The translations under genes and the position numbers were made by a program. 64,000 bases of DNA, taken from positions 248,001 to 312,000 of the forward strand of contig CALJGI010000002.1 of the NCBI GenBank assembly GCA_938074045.1. The letters run 5' to 3'. The notes beneath the pieces were generated by a model, which searched no databases, was not told where the DNA came from, and worked only from the letters and a program-made list of their open reading frames with translations. Shown here piece by piece: positions 9,286 through 17,474 of this stretch; position 1 is the first letter of the stretch; every line of letters begins with the position of its first letter. This DNA is from an uncultured Halieaceae bacterium (lineage in GTDB: Bacteria; Pseudomonadota; Gammaproteobacteria; Pseudomonadales; Halieaceae).

Positions 9286-10392
9286 TCAGGCCGCGTGGTT
9301 CAGCTTGATCTGATCTACCAGTCGATTTTTCCAGTAGCGCTGGCCACCGAGCAGCAGCGACAGATGTTGCGCACGTCTATAATAGAGATGGCAATCAAAC
9401 TCCCAGGTAAAACCCATGCCGCCATGGGCCTGAATATTTTCCTTACTACAGGCAAAGTAGGCATCACCCGCGCTGATTCGTGCAGCGGCCGCTGCCAGAG
9501 TAAGATCCGCAGCATCAGTGGAGAGAGCCCACGCCCCGTAATAGGCATTGGAACGCGCCAATTCAATAGCGACGAACATGTCTGCCAGCTTGTGTTTAAT
9601 CGCCTGAAAGGAGGCCACGGGACGCCCAAATGCGTAGCGATTCGTGGTGTATTCCCGCCCCATATCCAGACAGGCTGACGCGCCTCCCACCTGTTCAAAC
9701 GCCACCAGTACCGCGGCTCGATCGATGCAGTTGCCCAATATATCGGCGCCATCACCAGCACCACCTACCCGCTCACTGGTGGCATCATTCAGCGCGACCA
9801 TAAACAGGGGACGCGTGGGATCGATGGCGGTAGTCGGAGATATAACGACGGCTTCTTGATCGGTAGTGATCAAAAAGAGCCCAATACCCTCCTCATCTTC
9901 CGCGGCTACAATAATAAAGTCTGCTATCCCCGCATCAGCAACCACACAGGACTCCGACCGCAGCGTGCCATCTTTATGCTGCACCGTTGGATAAAGCCGA
10001 CCGGCGCCGCCAGGTGGTACCTGGACTGTCGCCCTGACATCGCCACCAGCAAGCCTGGGCAGCCAGCTTTGCTTCTGTTTCTCGGAGCCCGCCATCAGCA
10101 ATATCTCGGTAGCCAGGTAAAGAGAAGACGACAGCGGTATGGGGGCTAATGCTCGTCCCAGCTCCTCGGCAATGACACACAATTCCAGGTGGCTCAATCC
10201 CAGTCCACCATAGGATTCAGGGATAGTCGTGCCGGTCCACCCAAGCTTGATGACATCCTGCCACAACGCTTCGTCGAGGGCATCACCACCGTCTAAGACT
10301 GTTCTTACCTGCTGGGTGGTGCACTTGACGCTGAGAAATTCCCGGGCCTGCTGCTGGATAAATTTTTGATCCGCTGAAAATTCAAAATTCAT
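9286..10392 (-). CDS. Acyl-CoA dehydrogenase, small-type subunit of pair 2
   Basis: A 368-residue acyl-CoA dehydrogenase homologue and the first gene of the pair 2 transcript. It carries IQAHGGMGFTWEFD near residue 330, which corresponds to the FAD adenine-binding signature, but no N-terminal WC...SEPG.GSD motif. The segment GAGRLYPTV stands in that place. GGAG is located nine bases before the ATG at 10392. The lack of one FAD-binding half in this subunit and of the catalytic Glu in its partner is the pattern of obligate heteromers, so neither subunit is expected to be active alone. Confidence 0.92.
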   Translation of the reverse strand: MNFEFSADQKFIQQQAREFLSVKCTTQQVRTVLDGGDALDEALWQDVIKLGWTGTTIPESYGGLGLSHLELCVIAEELGRALAPIPLSSSLYLATEILLMAGSEKQKQSWLPRLAGGDVRATVQVPPGGAGRLYPTVQHKDGTLRSESCVVADAGIADFIIVAAEDEEGIGLFLITTDQEAVVISPTTAIDPTRPLFMVALNDATSERVGGAGDGADILGNCIDRAAVLVAFEQVGGASACLDMGREYTTNRYAFGRPVASFQAIKHKLADMFVAIELARSNAYYGAWALSTDAADLTLAAAAARISAGDAYFACSKENIQAHGGMGFTWEFDCHLYYRRAQHLSLLLGGQRYWKNRLVDQIKLNHAA

Positions 10393-10532
10393 GGTCTACT
10401 CCACTCTATGACGGTCAGCAGCATAAGACCTGCCGGATGCTGCCTCAATTACAAAAAAGGAAGATCGAACTGACAATAACGGTCAGAGAGATAAATCAGA
10501 AATGGGACGAAACAAAGCAAATAGAGTGCGTC

Positions 10533-10557
10533 GAAGCCGGGCCCAGACCCCGGTTTC
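10533..10557 (-). terminator. GC-rich hairpin at the end of gspN
   Basis: On the minus strand an imperfect 9-bp stem (GAAACCGGG / CCCGGCTTC with one A/C mismatch) encloses a seven-base loop. It begins at the gspN stop codon. Only scattered Ts follow (CTCTATTTGCTTTG), so it may be an intrinsic terminator of modest strength or an mRNA 3'-end stabiliser for the T2SS transcript. It sits inside a 163-base gap between gspN and the pair 2 dehydrogenase gene; I see nothing else there. Confidence 0.4.
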
Positions 10558-11296
10558 AGGACTCGAAGCGAAGCCTGAAGCCCTCTGAATCCTGCACCGC
10601 CACCAGTGACAGAGCGTTCCTCAATATCTGGGGCAATTGCTCATCAATACCGCGCAGGAGTATATCCACCCCATACGCCGTGGGTGTCCAATTGGCTGTG
10701 CCTGCAATTTCAACAGAGCCGGATTTCGTCATGACGTCGGCATCGAGTTTTCCATTATTAATCACCACCCGCGCCTCATAATCACCCAGAGGAAGGGGCG
10801 TATCCAACGCCGTCCAATCGGCCCGGTTCCAGGACACCAGAGCCGTGCCGTCAACCAGATTACCGTTTTCAACCAAAAGACTTTCTGCCAACACCGCCAC
10901 CTCACCTCCCACGGTGACAGGAAACCAGATGCGCGCTAGTCCAGCAGGCAGTTCTATCTGAGACTCCTTAAAGCGCAGGCGTCCGCCAGCGCTCACTGTT
11001 ACCTCGGACACCACCTGCTGTCCCTGCCAATCTGATTCGATCGACAAGCGCGGTGACAGCAACAACAGCGACCAGGGGTGCAATTGCCAATCCACCGTGC
11101 CCAGATGCCATGGTCCCCATGGGCTTTGCACTTGCATACCGAGAACCCGGCCACGCCATATCGTGCCAGAAATTCCATTCCAGGTGAGCTGTGGCCCTGT
11201 CACGACATTGAGAACACGCGCCGGCGTCTGTGCGAGTAGAAACACCATCAACACGGTCATGACGACCGCTGCTGTAACAAGCCATCTTTTTGACAT
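10556..11296 (-). CDS. gspN: Type II secretion protein GspN
   Basis: A 246-residue inner-membrane protein with one N-terminal transmembrane helix (about 6-24) and a beta-rich periplasmic domain (TPARVLNVVTGPQLTWNGISGTIWRG is typical of GspN). GspN is an accessory component of the inner-membrane platform and is absent from some T2SS. The start is ATG at 11296, which overlaps the gspM stop in a TGATG arrangement; a TTG one codon upstream is possible. It is the last gene of the operon. Confidence 0.85.
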   Translation of the reverse strand: MSKRWLVTAAVVMTVLMVFLLAQTPARVLNVVTGPQLTWNGISGTIWRGRVLGMQVQSPWGPWHLGTVDWQLHPWSLLLLSPRLSIESDWQGQQVVSEVTVSAGGRLRFKESQIELPAGLARIWFPVTVGGEVAVLAESLLVENGNLVDGTALVSWNRADWTALDTPLPLGDYEARVVINNGKLDADVMTKSGSVEIAGTANWTPTAYGVDILLRGIDEQLPQILRNALSLVAVQDSEGFRLRFES

Positions 11297-11766
11297 CAAC
11301 CCGCCGCCACTCTTACTGTCGCGCTTACCACGCCGGGGAGCGAAGCCCTGGTGATAGATACTTCCCGGGTCGACAAGCCGTCGTTGACCTCAAGCTGATG
11401 TAACCAGGACAGCACATCATTAAATGAGACATCTTCAAAGCGAACCTGCAACTCACCCCGGCTGTTGGGCTGCAAACGGCTGACCTTCAGCCCCAGACGG
11501 GCTGCCCGACTATTGACCAATTGGGAAATATTGGTTGCACTGCCGGCGATTTTGCCACCTGATTCCCGCACTGCCAGCAAACGACTGGCCAGGGTGTCCA
11601 CCCGCGCAACCGCCGCCGCGATCGCAATGTTCTGCGCCCGCAGCGAGTCAGCTTGTTCTTGTAAGGGCGTCCACACCAACAGATACAGGAGCATTATCAG
11701 GGCGAGGAGTCCGCCGAGCACAACAATGACCTGCTCCCGGTGTTTAAGCTCAAGAAATTTATCCAT
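11296..11766 (-). CDS. gspM: Type II secretion protein GspM
   Basis: A 156-residue bitopic inner-membrane protein. A short basic cytoplasmic stretch precedes one transmembrane helix at about residues 13-31, followed by a coiled-coil (SLRAQNIAIAAAVARVDTLAS) and a ferredoxin-like periplasmic domain. GspM binds GspL and helps place it in the platform. Its start overlaps the end of gspL by eight bases and its stop overlaps gspN, so expression is coupled with both. Confidence 0.9.
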   Translation of the reverse strand: MDKFLELKHREQVIVVLGGLLALIMLLYLLVWTPLQEQADSLRAQNIAIAAAVARVDTLASRLLAVRESGGKIAGSATNISQLVNSRAARLGLKVSRLQPNSRGELQVRFEDVSFNDVLSWLHQLEVNDGLSTREVSITRASLPGVVSATVRVAAG

Positions 11767-12973
11767 TTCCAGCCCCCTTCACCAGTAAACGGGCACGTAC
11801 GCCACTACCCTGAGCGCTGCTGTTTTGCAGCACAGCTTCCAGCCCGTCCTGTTCCAGAGTTCCGCGCAGTCGGTCAACCGATTCATAGTTAGCAGCTCGC
11901 AGATTGACCCGCAGATCGCCATTGCGGTCACTGAAATTAATTGATTCGAGCTGAATATCGCTCTGCCCGGTCAATGCCATTCCCAATTGCTGCATTACTG
12001 CGACAAAACCCGGGCCAGCGGCGCTCCCTGACAGCGCAGCCAGTTGTGCGGTGAGCTGTTTTTCTGGATCCACAACCGCACCTGCGGGATTCACCTGGCG
12101 ATAGCGTGTTTCCATGGACTGTCGAAGTGCCTGATTTTCCCGTTTCAGTTCGGAGATATCAAACAGTGTGCCAGCCAACTGCAAAATTATTGCCGTCAGA
12201 GCCAGGCCAGCTACAAGGCGCCAGCTCTGCCACCATTCGGCCCACGGCAGCATCGGTTTGAAACGGCCCTGCTGCAGGTTCAGCGACTGATCCGGGGATG
12301 CGTCCGCCATCCTTGTGGCCGAGAGAAAATCACCGGATTCCCAGCTTGTACGGGCCCGCAGTTCTTCCGGCAGCAGTTGCAGCGCTGCGGCTTCATCACG
12401 GCTGAACAAACGCACTTCAATAGTGCTCTCATTCTGCTCAGAGCAATACAATTCCAGCATGGTCGTCAGCAAGGTCGTTTCCACAGCGAAGCCCGATAGT
12501 GGGCCTGTGCGCACGATGGCTCGGGAAGTCTCAATCACAATCGTAAGGCCCTGTTCATGCAGAGGCAGCAAAAGGGAATCTGGCAACATCACTTCAGGAG
12601 GAGTGGCGTAGTGCTGGCAACGCTGCAGGCTGTCGCCAATGAGGTCGAGACTGATCAGAGCGACCGCGGTGGTGTTTTCATCGACCGTAGCATGCACAAA
12701 ATGCAGCTTTTCCACGTCACCCGCCAGTTCTTCTTCCAGCATATAGGGCAGGCTGTCTTTCAAATAGCGGCGCTCAGCTGCGCTGGTTTCCAGTCGCCGC
12801 AGCAACACGTCCTCACCCGGCAGCGCCAGAGTCAGACAGGCTCCACTGCCGATCCGGTCGGCCAATGCCTGACTATCGAAACTGCCATCCGGGTGATCGC
12901 GCACCCAGGCAGGCTCCATACTCGTCCAGTGGAGACCGTCCGCTTCAAGTCTCGCAATCAGTTGTTCTGCCAA
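11759..12973 (-). CDS. gspL: Type II secretion protein GspL
   Basis: A 404-residue protein of the GspL family. Residues 1-240 form the actin-like cytoplasmic domain that docks GspE, followed by a transmembrane helix around 252-270 (LVAGLALTAIILQLAGTLF) and a periplasmic ferredoxin-like domain. The start is TTG at 12971-12973, read from a well-placed GGAG six bases away; no in-frame ATG gives as full a domain. It is 49 bases after gspK and overlaps gspM. Confidence 0.92.
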   Translation of the reverse strand: MAEQLIARLEADGLHWTSMEPAWVRDHPDGSFDSQALADRIGSGACLTLALPGEDVLLRRLETSAAERRYLKDSLPYMLEEELAGDVEKLHFVHATVDENTTAVALISLDLIGDSLQRCQHYATPPEVMLPDSLLLPLHEQGLTIVIETSRAIVRTGPLSGFAVETTLLTTMLELYCSEQNESTIEVRLFSRDEAAALQLLPEELRARTSWESGDFLSATRMADASPDQSLNLQQGRFKPMLPWAEWWQSWRLVAGLALTAIILQLAGTLFDISELKRENQALRQSMETRYRQVNPAGAVVDPEKQLTAQLAALSGSAAGPGFVAVMQQLGMALTGQSDIQLESINFSDRNGDLRVNLRAANYESVDRLRGTLEQDGLEAVLQNSSAQGSGVRARLLVKGAGNG

Positions 12974-13022
12974 TTCAGCTCCACTCGCACATGATCAAAA
13001 TACACTCGGTAACAGTCATTTT

Positions 13023-14075
13023 TCACCAGGGTCTTACATATGAGCGACCAACGACGTCTACCCGCAAATCCTTGCGATGCAGCACACTGTACAAGCGGCT
13101 CCGCCTGTCGGCAACTTCAGCTTCCGCCGTAAACAGAAAGTACTCACTATTCTCGGCTAAGGTGCCCCAGAGGTCGGTCATGTCACGCCCTTCAAAGACG
13201 CCCAGTTCCTTGAAACTCTCCAGGCTCTCGAAACCTGACTCCACCTTGATTGCCAGTATATCCTCCAGCTCAGACTCGGTGAGCGGCGCCAGGTTACCGC
13301 GACCGTTCAGGGTCCGCAGTACCTGATCGCTGGCCGTATGAATATTAATACTGGAGGACGCACCTCCCCACACCATAATGTGCGGCGCTACAGCCTCGTA
13401 GATTTCCTGATTGACGTAAGCGACGGCCCGCAGTTCGCTGATGCTGGAAAACTGTCTGTTGGCCGCTCTGGATGGGGGCAACTGATCAAAGTAATAATCG
13501 TCCTCCGCACCAAAATTGTTGGGCAGGGTATCTTCATCCAGCCAGTCCATCACTGCCTCCGTAATCCGCCGCGCGTCATCCTCACCCACTATGGGGTATT
13601 CGAAGGACTGCAGCAGACGGATGAACTGCTCCTGTTCAACGGTATAGATTGATTTTTCACGCTGATCTTCAGGCTGTCTGATAGCCAGGGCATTGATATT
13701 GAGTCGTCCCTGCAGATCCTCCAGATGACCGAGTAACCAACCATCATCCAACTCATAGGGGGGCAGCTCCTGCGCCCAGAATTCACTGTCGTCTTCACGA
13801 AACAATTCTTCTTCACGGTCCTGTTCAAAGTCTTCTCGCAAGGCCTTGCCTGCCAGAATCTCTCCACCACGCAAATAGGCGTAAGCTTGCTCGCTGAGCA
13901 GTGCATTGCCACTGCGCCGCAAAGTCAGCAGAAATTCTGCGGCGATAGAAGTCGCCATCACGGTTGCCAGTGCCACCACCAGCAACGCCACCACCAGTGC
14001 AGCGCCGCGTTCTGAAACTCTCGCGCAACCGGCGGTTGCGCTGGTTCGGAGTGGGCTAATATTGCGGCAGTTCAT
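13023..14075 (-). CDS. gspK: Type II secretion minor pseudopilin GspK
   Basis: A 350-residue pseudopilin. The prepilin cleavage site follows a basic leader (VSERG|AALVVALLVVAL). Unlike the other pseudopilins in this operon it has no Glu at +5 of the mature protein, a known property of GspK, which caps the tip of the pseudopilus with GspI and GspJ. The large globular domain contains acidic stretches (EQDREEELFREDDSEF) and the segment LQGRLNINAL, typical of the family. The start overlaps the gspJ stop by 20 bases. Confidence 0.92.
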   Translation of the reverse strand: MNCRNISPLRTSATAGCARVSERGAALVVALLVVALATVMATSIAAEFLLTLRRSGNALLSEQAYAYLRGGEILAGKALREDFEQDREEELFREDDSEFWAQELPPYELDDGWLLGHLEDLQGRLNINALAIRQPEDQREKSIYTVEQEQFIRLLQSFEYPIVGEDDARRITEAVMDWLDEDTLPNNFGAEDDYYFDQLPPSRAANRQFSSISELRAVAYVNQEIYEAVAPHIMVWGGASSSINIHTASDQVLRTLNGRGNLAPLTESELEDILAIKVESGFESLESFKELGVFEGRDMTDLWGTLAENSEYFLFTAEAEVADRRSRLYSVLHRKDLRVDVVGRSYVRPW

Positions 14076-14685
14076 AAACCCGTCTGACTATTCCACTGCC
14101 CTGCAGTTCCAGCAGGACGGCGATGGCCAGTGGCTGCTGGGTGAGCGAAGCCGTTTCCCTGGCGTTCCAATTATCTACCCAGCCCTCCCGCAAAAGCTGC
14201 TCCGGATTCAAGCCCTGAACATCGGCCAGGAATTCCAGTTCCAGTGCATCGACGCCGGCAACCAGTTTCTGGCGCTGGGGTTCGGAATCAACGCTGCGGT
14301 CCAGCACCAACCAATTCTCCCGCCATAGTGTCCCCTCTTCCACCAGATAGCGCACTCGCTGCAGCTGGCTACGTGCCATACCATTGGTGTTAGCCCACCC
14401 GGTTCGGGTCAGACTGAGGGGATACTCCGCTGCCTGTCCTCCCATGATCGCAGGTTCCCACAATCCAAATTCATCCCGTATGGGGCGCTCTACAAACTGG
14501 CGAACATCCCGCGCTATCAACGTCATCGCACGATCCAACTGATACATGCGCTCGGCCTCGGCCCGACTTGCGGTGGTGCCCTGGATCACACCATTGAGGC
14601 CGCTGTAGGCCATAGCGCCAATTACCGCGGTAATAGCCATGGCCAGAAGCACCTCTACCAGGGTAAAGCCCGGTTCTCGTCCCAC
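14056..14685 (-). CDS. gspJ: Type II secretion minor pseudopilin GspJ
   Basis: A 209-residue minor pseudopilin. The leader is very short (MGREPG) and cleavage is expected at G|FTLVEVLLAMAI, with the +5 Glu present. The C-terminal globular region has LDRAMTLIARDVRQFVERPIRDEFG and GWANTNGMARSQLQRVRYLVE, typical of GspJ. The family forms the tip complex with GspI and GspK. It begins two bases after the gspI stop. Confidence 0.93.
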   Translation of the reverse strand: MGREPGFTLVEVLLAMAITAVIGAMAYSGLNGVIQGTTASRAEAERMYQLDRAMTLIARDVRQFVERPIRDEFGLWEPAIMGGQAAEYPLSLTRTGWANTNGMARSQLQRVRYLVEEGTLWRENWLVLDRSVDSEPQRQKLVAGVDALELEFLADVQGLNPEQLLREGWVDNWNARETASLTQQPLAIAVLLELQGSGIVRRVYELPQY

Positions 14686-14687
14686 CT

Positions 14688-15143
14688 CTATTCACCAGCC
14701 TGCGCGGGGGCAGGTACAGACGGCGCCATATATCCAACCAGCGTGACGAGAGGGGTTTTTTCATCACTCTCTGCGGCGGCCACCGTCACGGTGACGCGAA
14801 ACATTTCTGCCACAGTGGTTTTTTCGATTTGACTCCACCAGTACCAGTCCCGGCTTGCCATTTCTTCTACGCCGCTATCCTTGCTCTCCACCAGGGGTGC
14901 CCCACTGCGCACCAGAATCCTGTTTTCAGCCACTACATTAGACGCCACCCAACTCGCCGCCGCTTTGTCCCGGAGATATCCCACGCCGTCTATCTGCCGG
15001 TATACCGTTACCAGCAAGGCAGGGAGAGCAACCCCGATGACCACCAGAGCGACCATGACTTCCACCAGCGTAAACCCTTTTCCGTGAGCACCCCTACTCA
15101 CCTGACTGGCAGGCCCGAGGGGTGCATACAGTTGCTCACCCAT
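14688..15143 (-). CDS. gspI: Type II secretion minor pseudopilin GspI
   Basis: A 151-residue minor pseudopilin with an unusually long leader of about 22 residues before the site KG|FTLVEVMVALVVIG; the +5 Glu is kept. The rest (ASWVASNVVAENRI, DWYWWSQIEKT) matches the small GspI domain that nucleates the tip complex. The ATG at 15143 lies inside the last codons of gspH (overlap eight bases). The length of the leader suggests that the true start could be downstream, but no better ribosome-binding site was seen. Confidence 0.9.
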   Translation of the reverse strand: MGEQLYAPLGPASQVSRGAHGKGFTLVEVMVALVVIGVALPALLVTVYRQIDGVGYLRDKAAASWVASNVVAENRILVRSGAPLVESKDSGVEEMASRDWYWWSQIEKTTVAEMFRVTVTVAAAESDEKTPLVTLVGYMAPSVPAPAQAGE

Positions 15144-15804
15144 CCTCTGTCACCTCACCACGCCACTCCAATTCCAGTTCGCCCAGTAAATCCCACTGAT
15201 AGCGCCAGAGGCTGTCACCGGTATCTTTTTCCAGAAATTCAACAACAGCAGGCGTGGCTTCCCCACTCGCATAAAAGACCATCAATGGTGCAATCTGTTT
15301 ATTGCCTTTGCGCGGTTTAATACGCGCCAGATCAACAGGAATGTTCCCTACCGACATTTTCAACTCAAGATTTGCCGGTAGCGTCCTAGTCTGGTACAAC
15401 ACCTCGTTCAGCACCTCCCATTCCGGCTCTACCTCTCTATTTCGCTCAGTGCCAGTAACCCCAGGTTCGACCTCCCCAGCAAAGAATTCGTACAAGGGTT
15501 GCTGGGTTCGCCGCCACCAACGATACTGCAGCAACTTGTCACCGCGTTCATCAGACACCATTTCGAGGGTAAGTCCGTGATCCAGACCGGTGAGTTCAGC
15601 TTCGTCGCGGGCCTGATTCGCCAGCGCTCGAAACATGCGGTTGGCAGCATTGACCTCATAGGCTGATGAACCTGAATCTACTGACAATGCAACCAGGGAA
15701 CCTACCAGCGCGATAACCAACAGGACAACGAGAATCTCAACCAGAGAAAATCCGCGATTATTCGTTCCTTTCCCCACCGGTCTGCCAATTTCCGATATCT
15801 TCAT
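15136..15804 (-). CDS. gspH: Type II secretion pseudopilin GspH
   Basis: A minor pseudopilin of about 222 residues if the ATG at 15804 is used; it is preceded by GGGGGAG nine bases upstream. ATG at 15813 and a longer form to 15864 exist but have no spacing for a Shine-Dalgarno. The processing site is RG|FSLVEILVVLLVIAL. The start overlaps the end of gspG by 47 bases, unusual in this otherwise tight operon. A GTG at 15777 would give a shorter leader (VGKGTNNRG) and remains possible. Confidence 0.88.
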   Translation of the reverse strand: MKISEIGRPVGKGTNNRGFSLVEILVVLLVIALVGSLVALSVDSGSSAYEVNAANRMFRALANQARDEAELTGLDHGLTLEMVSDERGDKLLQYRWWRRTQQPLYEFFAGEVEPGVTGTERNREVEPEWEVLNEVLYQTRTLPANLELKMSVGNIPVDLARIKPRKGNKQIAPLMVFYASGEATPAVVEFLEKDTGDSLWRYQWDLLGELELEWRGEVTEDG

Positions 15805-16216
15805 TCTGTTCATCTCCCCCGGTGATGCCATCGGCTCCCAGCGTGTAAAGATCGAAGTCACCATTCTCTCCGGGGCTCAGATAGAGGTAAGGCCGTCCCC
15901 AAGGGTCCATGGGAATCGCATTGAGATACCCTCCCTTGCGGAAGTTACGGGGTTCCGGCTCCAGTGTGCTGGGGGCCACCAGCGCTTCGAGCCCCTGCTC
16001 TGTACTGGGGTAGGAATAGTTATCCAGGCGATATATTTGCAAAGCCGTCTCCACTGATTTGAAATCAGCGAAGGCCTTGGCGACCCGCGCTTCGTCAGCC
16101 CGATTCAAAACGTTGGGAGCAACAATACTGATCAATAACCCCATTATCACCAGCACAACCATGATCTCGATAAGGCTGAAACCCGCCACTTTCCGTCGAC
16201 TCAATTGTTTGCTCAT
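15758..16216 (-). CDS. gspG: Type II secretion major pseudopilin GspG
   Basis: A 152-residue major pseudopilin that polymerises into the periplasmic pseudopilus. Leader cleavage at AG|FSLIEIMVVLVIMGLL, then the conserved helix (LNRADEARVAKAFADFKSVETALQIYRLDN) and the YPSTEQGLEALV segment with calcium-site acidic residues toward the C-terminus (DPWGRPYLYLSPG, DFDLYTLGADG). The ATG at 16216 has GGAG upstream. The gene is 39 bases after gspF. Confidence 0.96.
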   Translation of the reverse strand: MSKQLSRRKVAGFSLIEIMVVLVIMGLLISIVAPNVLNRADEARVAKAFADFKSVETALQIYRLDNYSYPSTEQGLEALVAPSTLEPEPRNFRKGGYLNAIPMDPWGRPYLYLSPGENGDFDLYTLGADGITGGDEQNEDIGNWQTGGERNE

Positions 16217-16255
16217 TCTGAAACTCCGTGTAGCGATCTAGTATTGCCGGTGCAG

Positions 16256-17470
16256 CTAGCGCACCATCGTGTTCAAATCAAAGATGGGCAGCAGAATCGC
16301 CAGTACAATCACCAGCACCATGCCTCCCATCATAACTACCATCAATGGCTCGAAGACTCCCGTCAACGCACCCAGACTCATCTCCAGCTCCCGTTCCTGA
16401 TTAACCGCTGCCCGCACCAACATGGCCTCCAGCTCACCACTGGCCTCACCACTGGCCACCATATGAACCATCATGGGCGGAAAACGCCCACTCTGTTGCA
16501 TGGCGCGATGCAAACTACTGCCCTCGGACACCCGCTCCGCGATGTCCAGACCAGCCTCACGCAACACCAGATTCGTCAGCACCTGACTCGCGATTCGCAC
16601 GGCCTCCAGCAGCGGCACGCCGCTCGCCATCAAAATACTGAGAGTGGAGGCAAATCTGGCAGTGTCTACCGCGGTCAGAAAACCGCCGATGACCGGCGTG
16701 CGCAACAGCATCTTATGCCAAGCGTAGCGGCGTGAAGGTCTTTTCAACATCTGGCGAAACAGCGCTACCCCCGCCACTATCAGAATCAATGCCAGCGCGC
16801 CCTGCTCCCGGATAAATGCGCTGCTGACGATCAGCGCTACCGTCAACGGGGGCAGCTCTGTTTGCGTATGGGCAAATACTTCAACCAACTTGGGAACCAC
16901 AAAAGCCATCAGCGCAACCACCACCCCCACAGCCACACCAACGAGGATAAACGGGTAGATCATAGCCATGCGCAGTTTCTGACGGGTGTACTGGCGCTGC
17001 TCCGTGTAGTCAGCCAATTGCTCCAGTACCGTGCCCAGAAATCCCGCATGCTCACCGGCTTTCACCATTGCACAGTAGAGTTCATCAAAAACCCCCGGAA
17101 ATTCACCCATGGCATAGGCCAGTGTATGCCCTTCGACAACTCTGGAGCGCACCTGTAGCAACAACGATTTGATGCGCGGTTTTCGCGTTTGCTCAGCGGT
17201 TGCGCTCAGACACTCATCAAGAGGCAGATTGGACATCACCAGGGTAGACAGTTGGCGTGTAATCAATGCCAGGTCGGCTGTTTTTATGGAGGGTTGAAAC
17301 AAGCCTCGCCAACCGCGAACCGCGGCTTTTTCAACCGAGGCCGCAACCTCCAGTGGCCGCATCTGCCGCGTGCGCAACTGATTGCGGATCTGTCGTTCGG
17401 AGTCTCCCTCGAGAACCCCCTGAACAAGTTTTCCCTCACTATCGAGTGCTCGGTAGCTGAATGCTGTCAA
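16256..17470 (-). CDS. gspF: Type II secretion inner-membrane platform protein GspF
   Basis: A 404-residue polytopic protein with two repeated cytoplasmic T2SSF domains and three hydrophobic segments (about 170-195, 220-240 and 375-397). It starts with the typical MTAFSYRALDSEGK. The initiator is TTG at 17468-17470, four bases after the gspE stop, with no ATG nearby; translation probably depends on coupling to gspE. It is the platform protein connecting GspE, GspL and GspC. Confidence 0.95.
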   Translation of the reverse strand: MTAFSYRALDSEGKLVQGVLEGDSERQIRNQLRTRQMRPLEVAASVEKAAVRGWRGLFQPSIKTADLALITRQLSTLVMSNLPLDECLSATAEQTRKPRIKSLLLQVRSRVVEGHTLAYAMGEFPGVFDELYCAMVKAGEHAGFLGTVLEQLADYTEQRQYTRQKLRMAMIYPFILVGVAVGVVVALMAFVVPKLVEVFAHTQTELPPLTVALIVSSAFIREQGALALILIVAGVALFRQMLKRPSRRYAWHKMLLRTPVIGGFLTAVDTARFASTLSILMASGVPLLEAVRIASQVLTNLVLREAGLDIAERVSEGSSLHRAMQQSGRFPPMMVHMVASGEASGELEAMLVRAAVNQERELEMSLGALTGVFEPLMVVMMGGMVLVIVLAILLPIFDLNTMVR

Positions 17471-17474
17471 GACA

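Noticed and set aside
10437-10781. A plus-strand frame of 114 codons across the gspN end.
   Set aside because: It overlaps gspN on the other strand and shows no recognisable motif.
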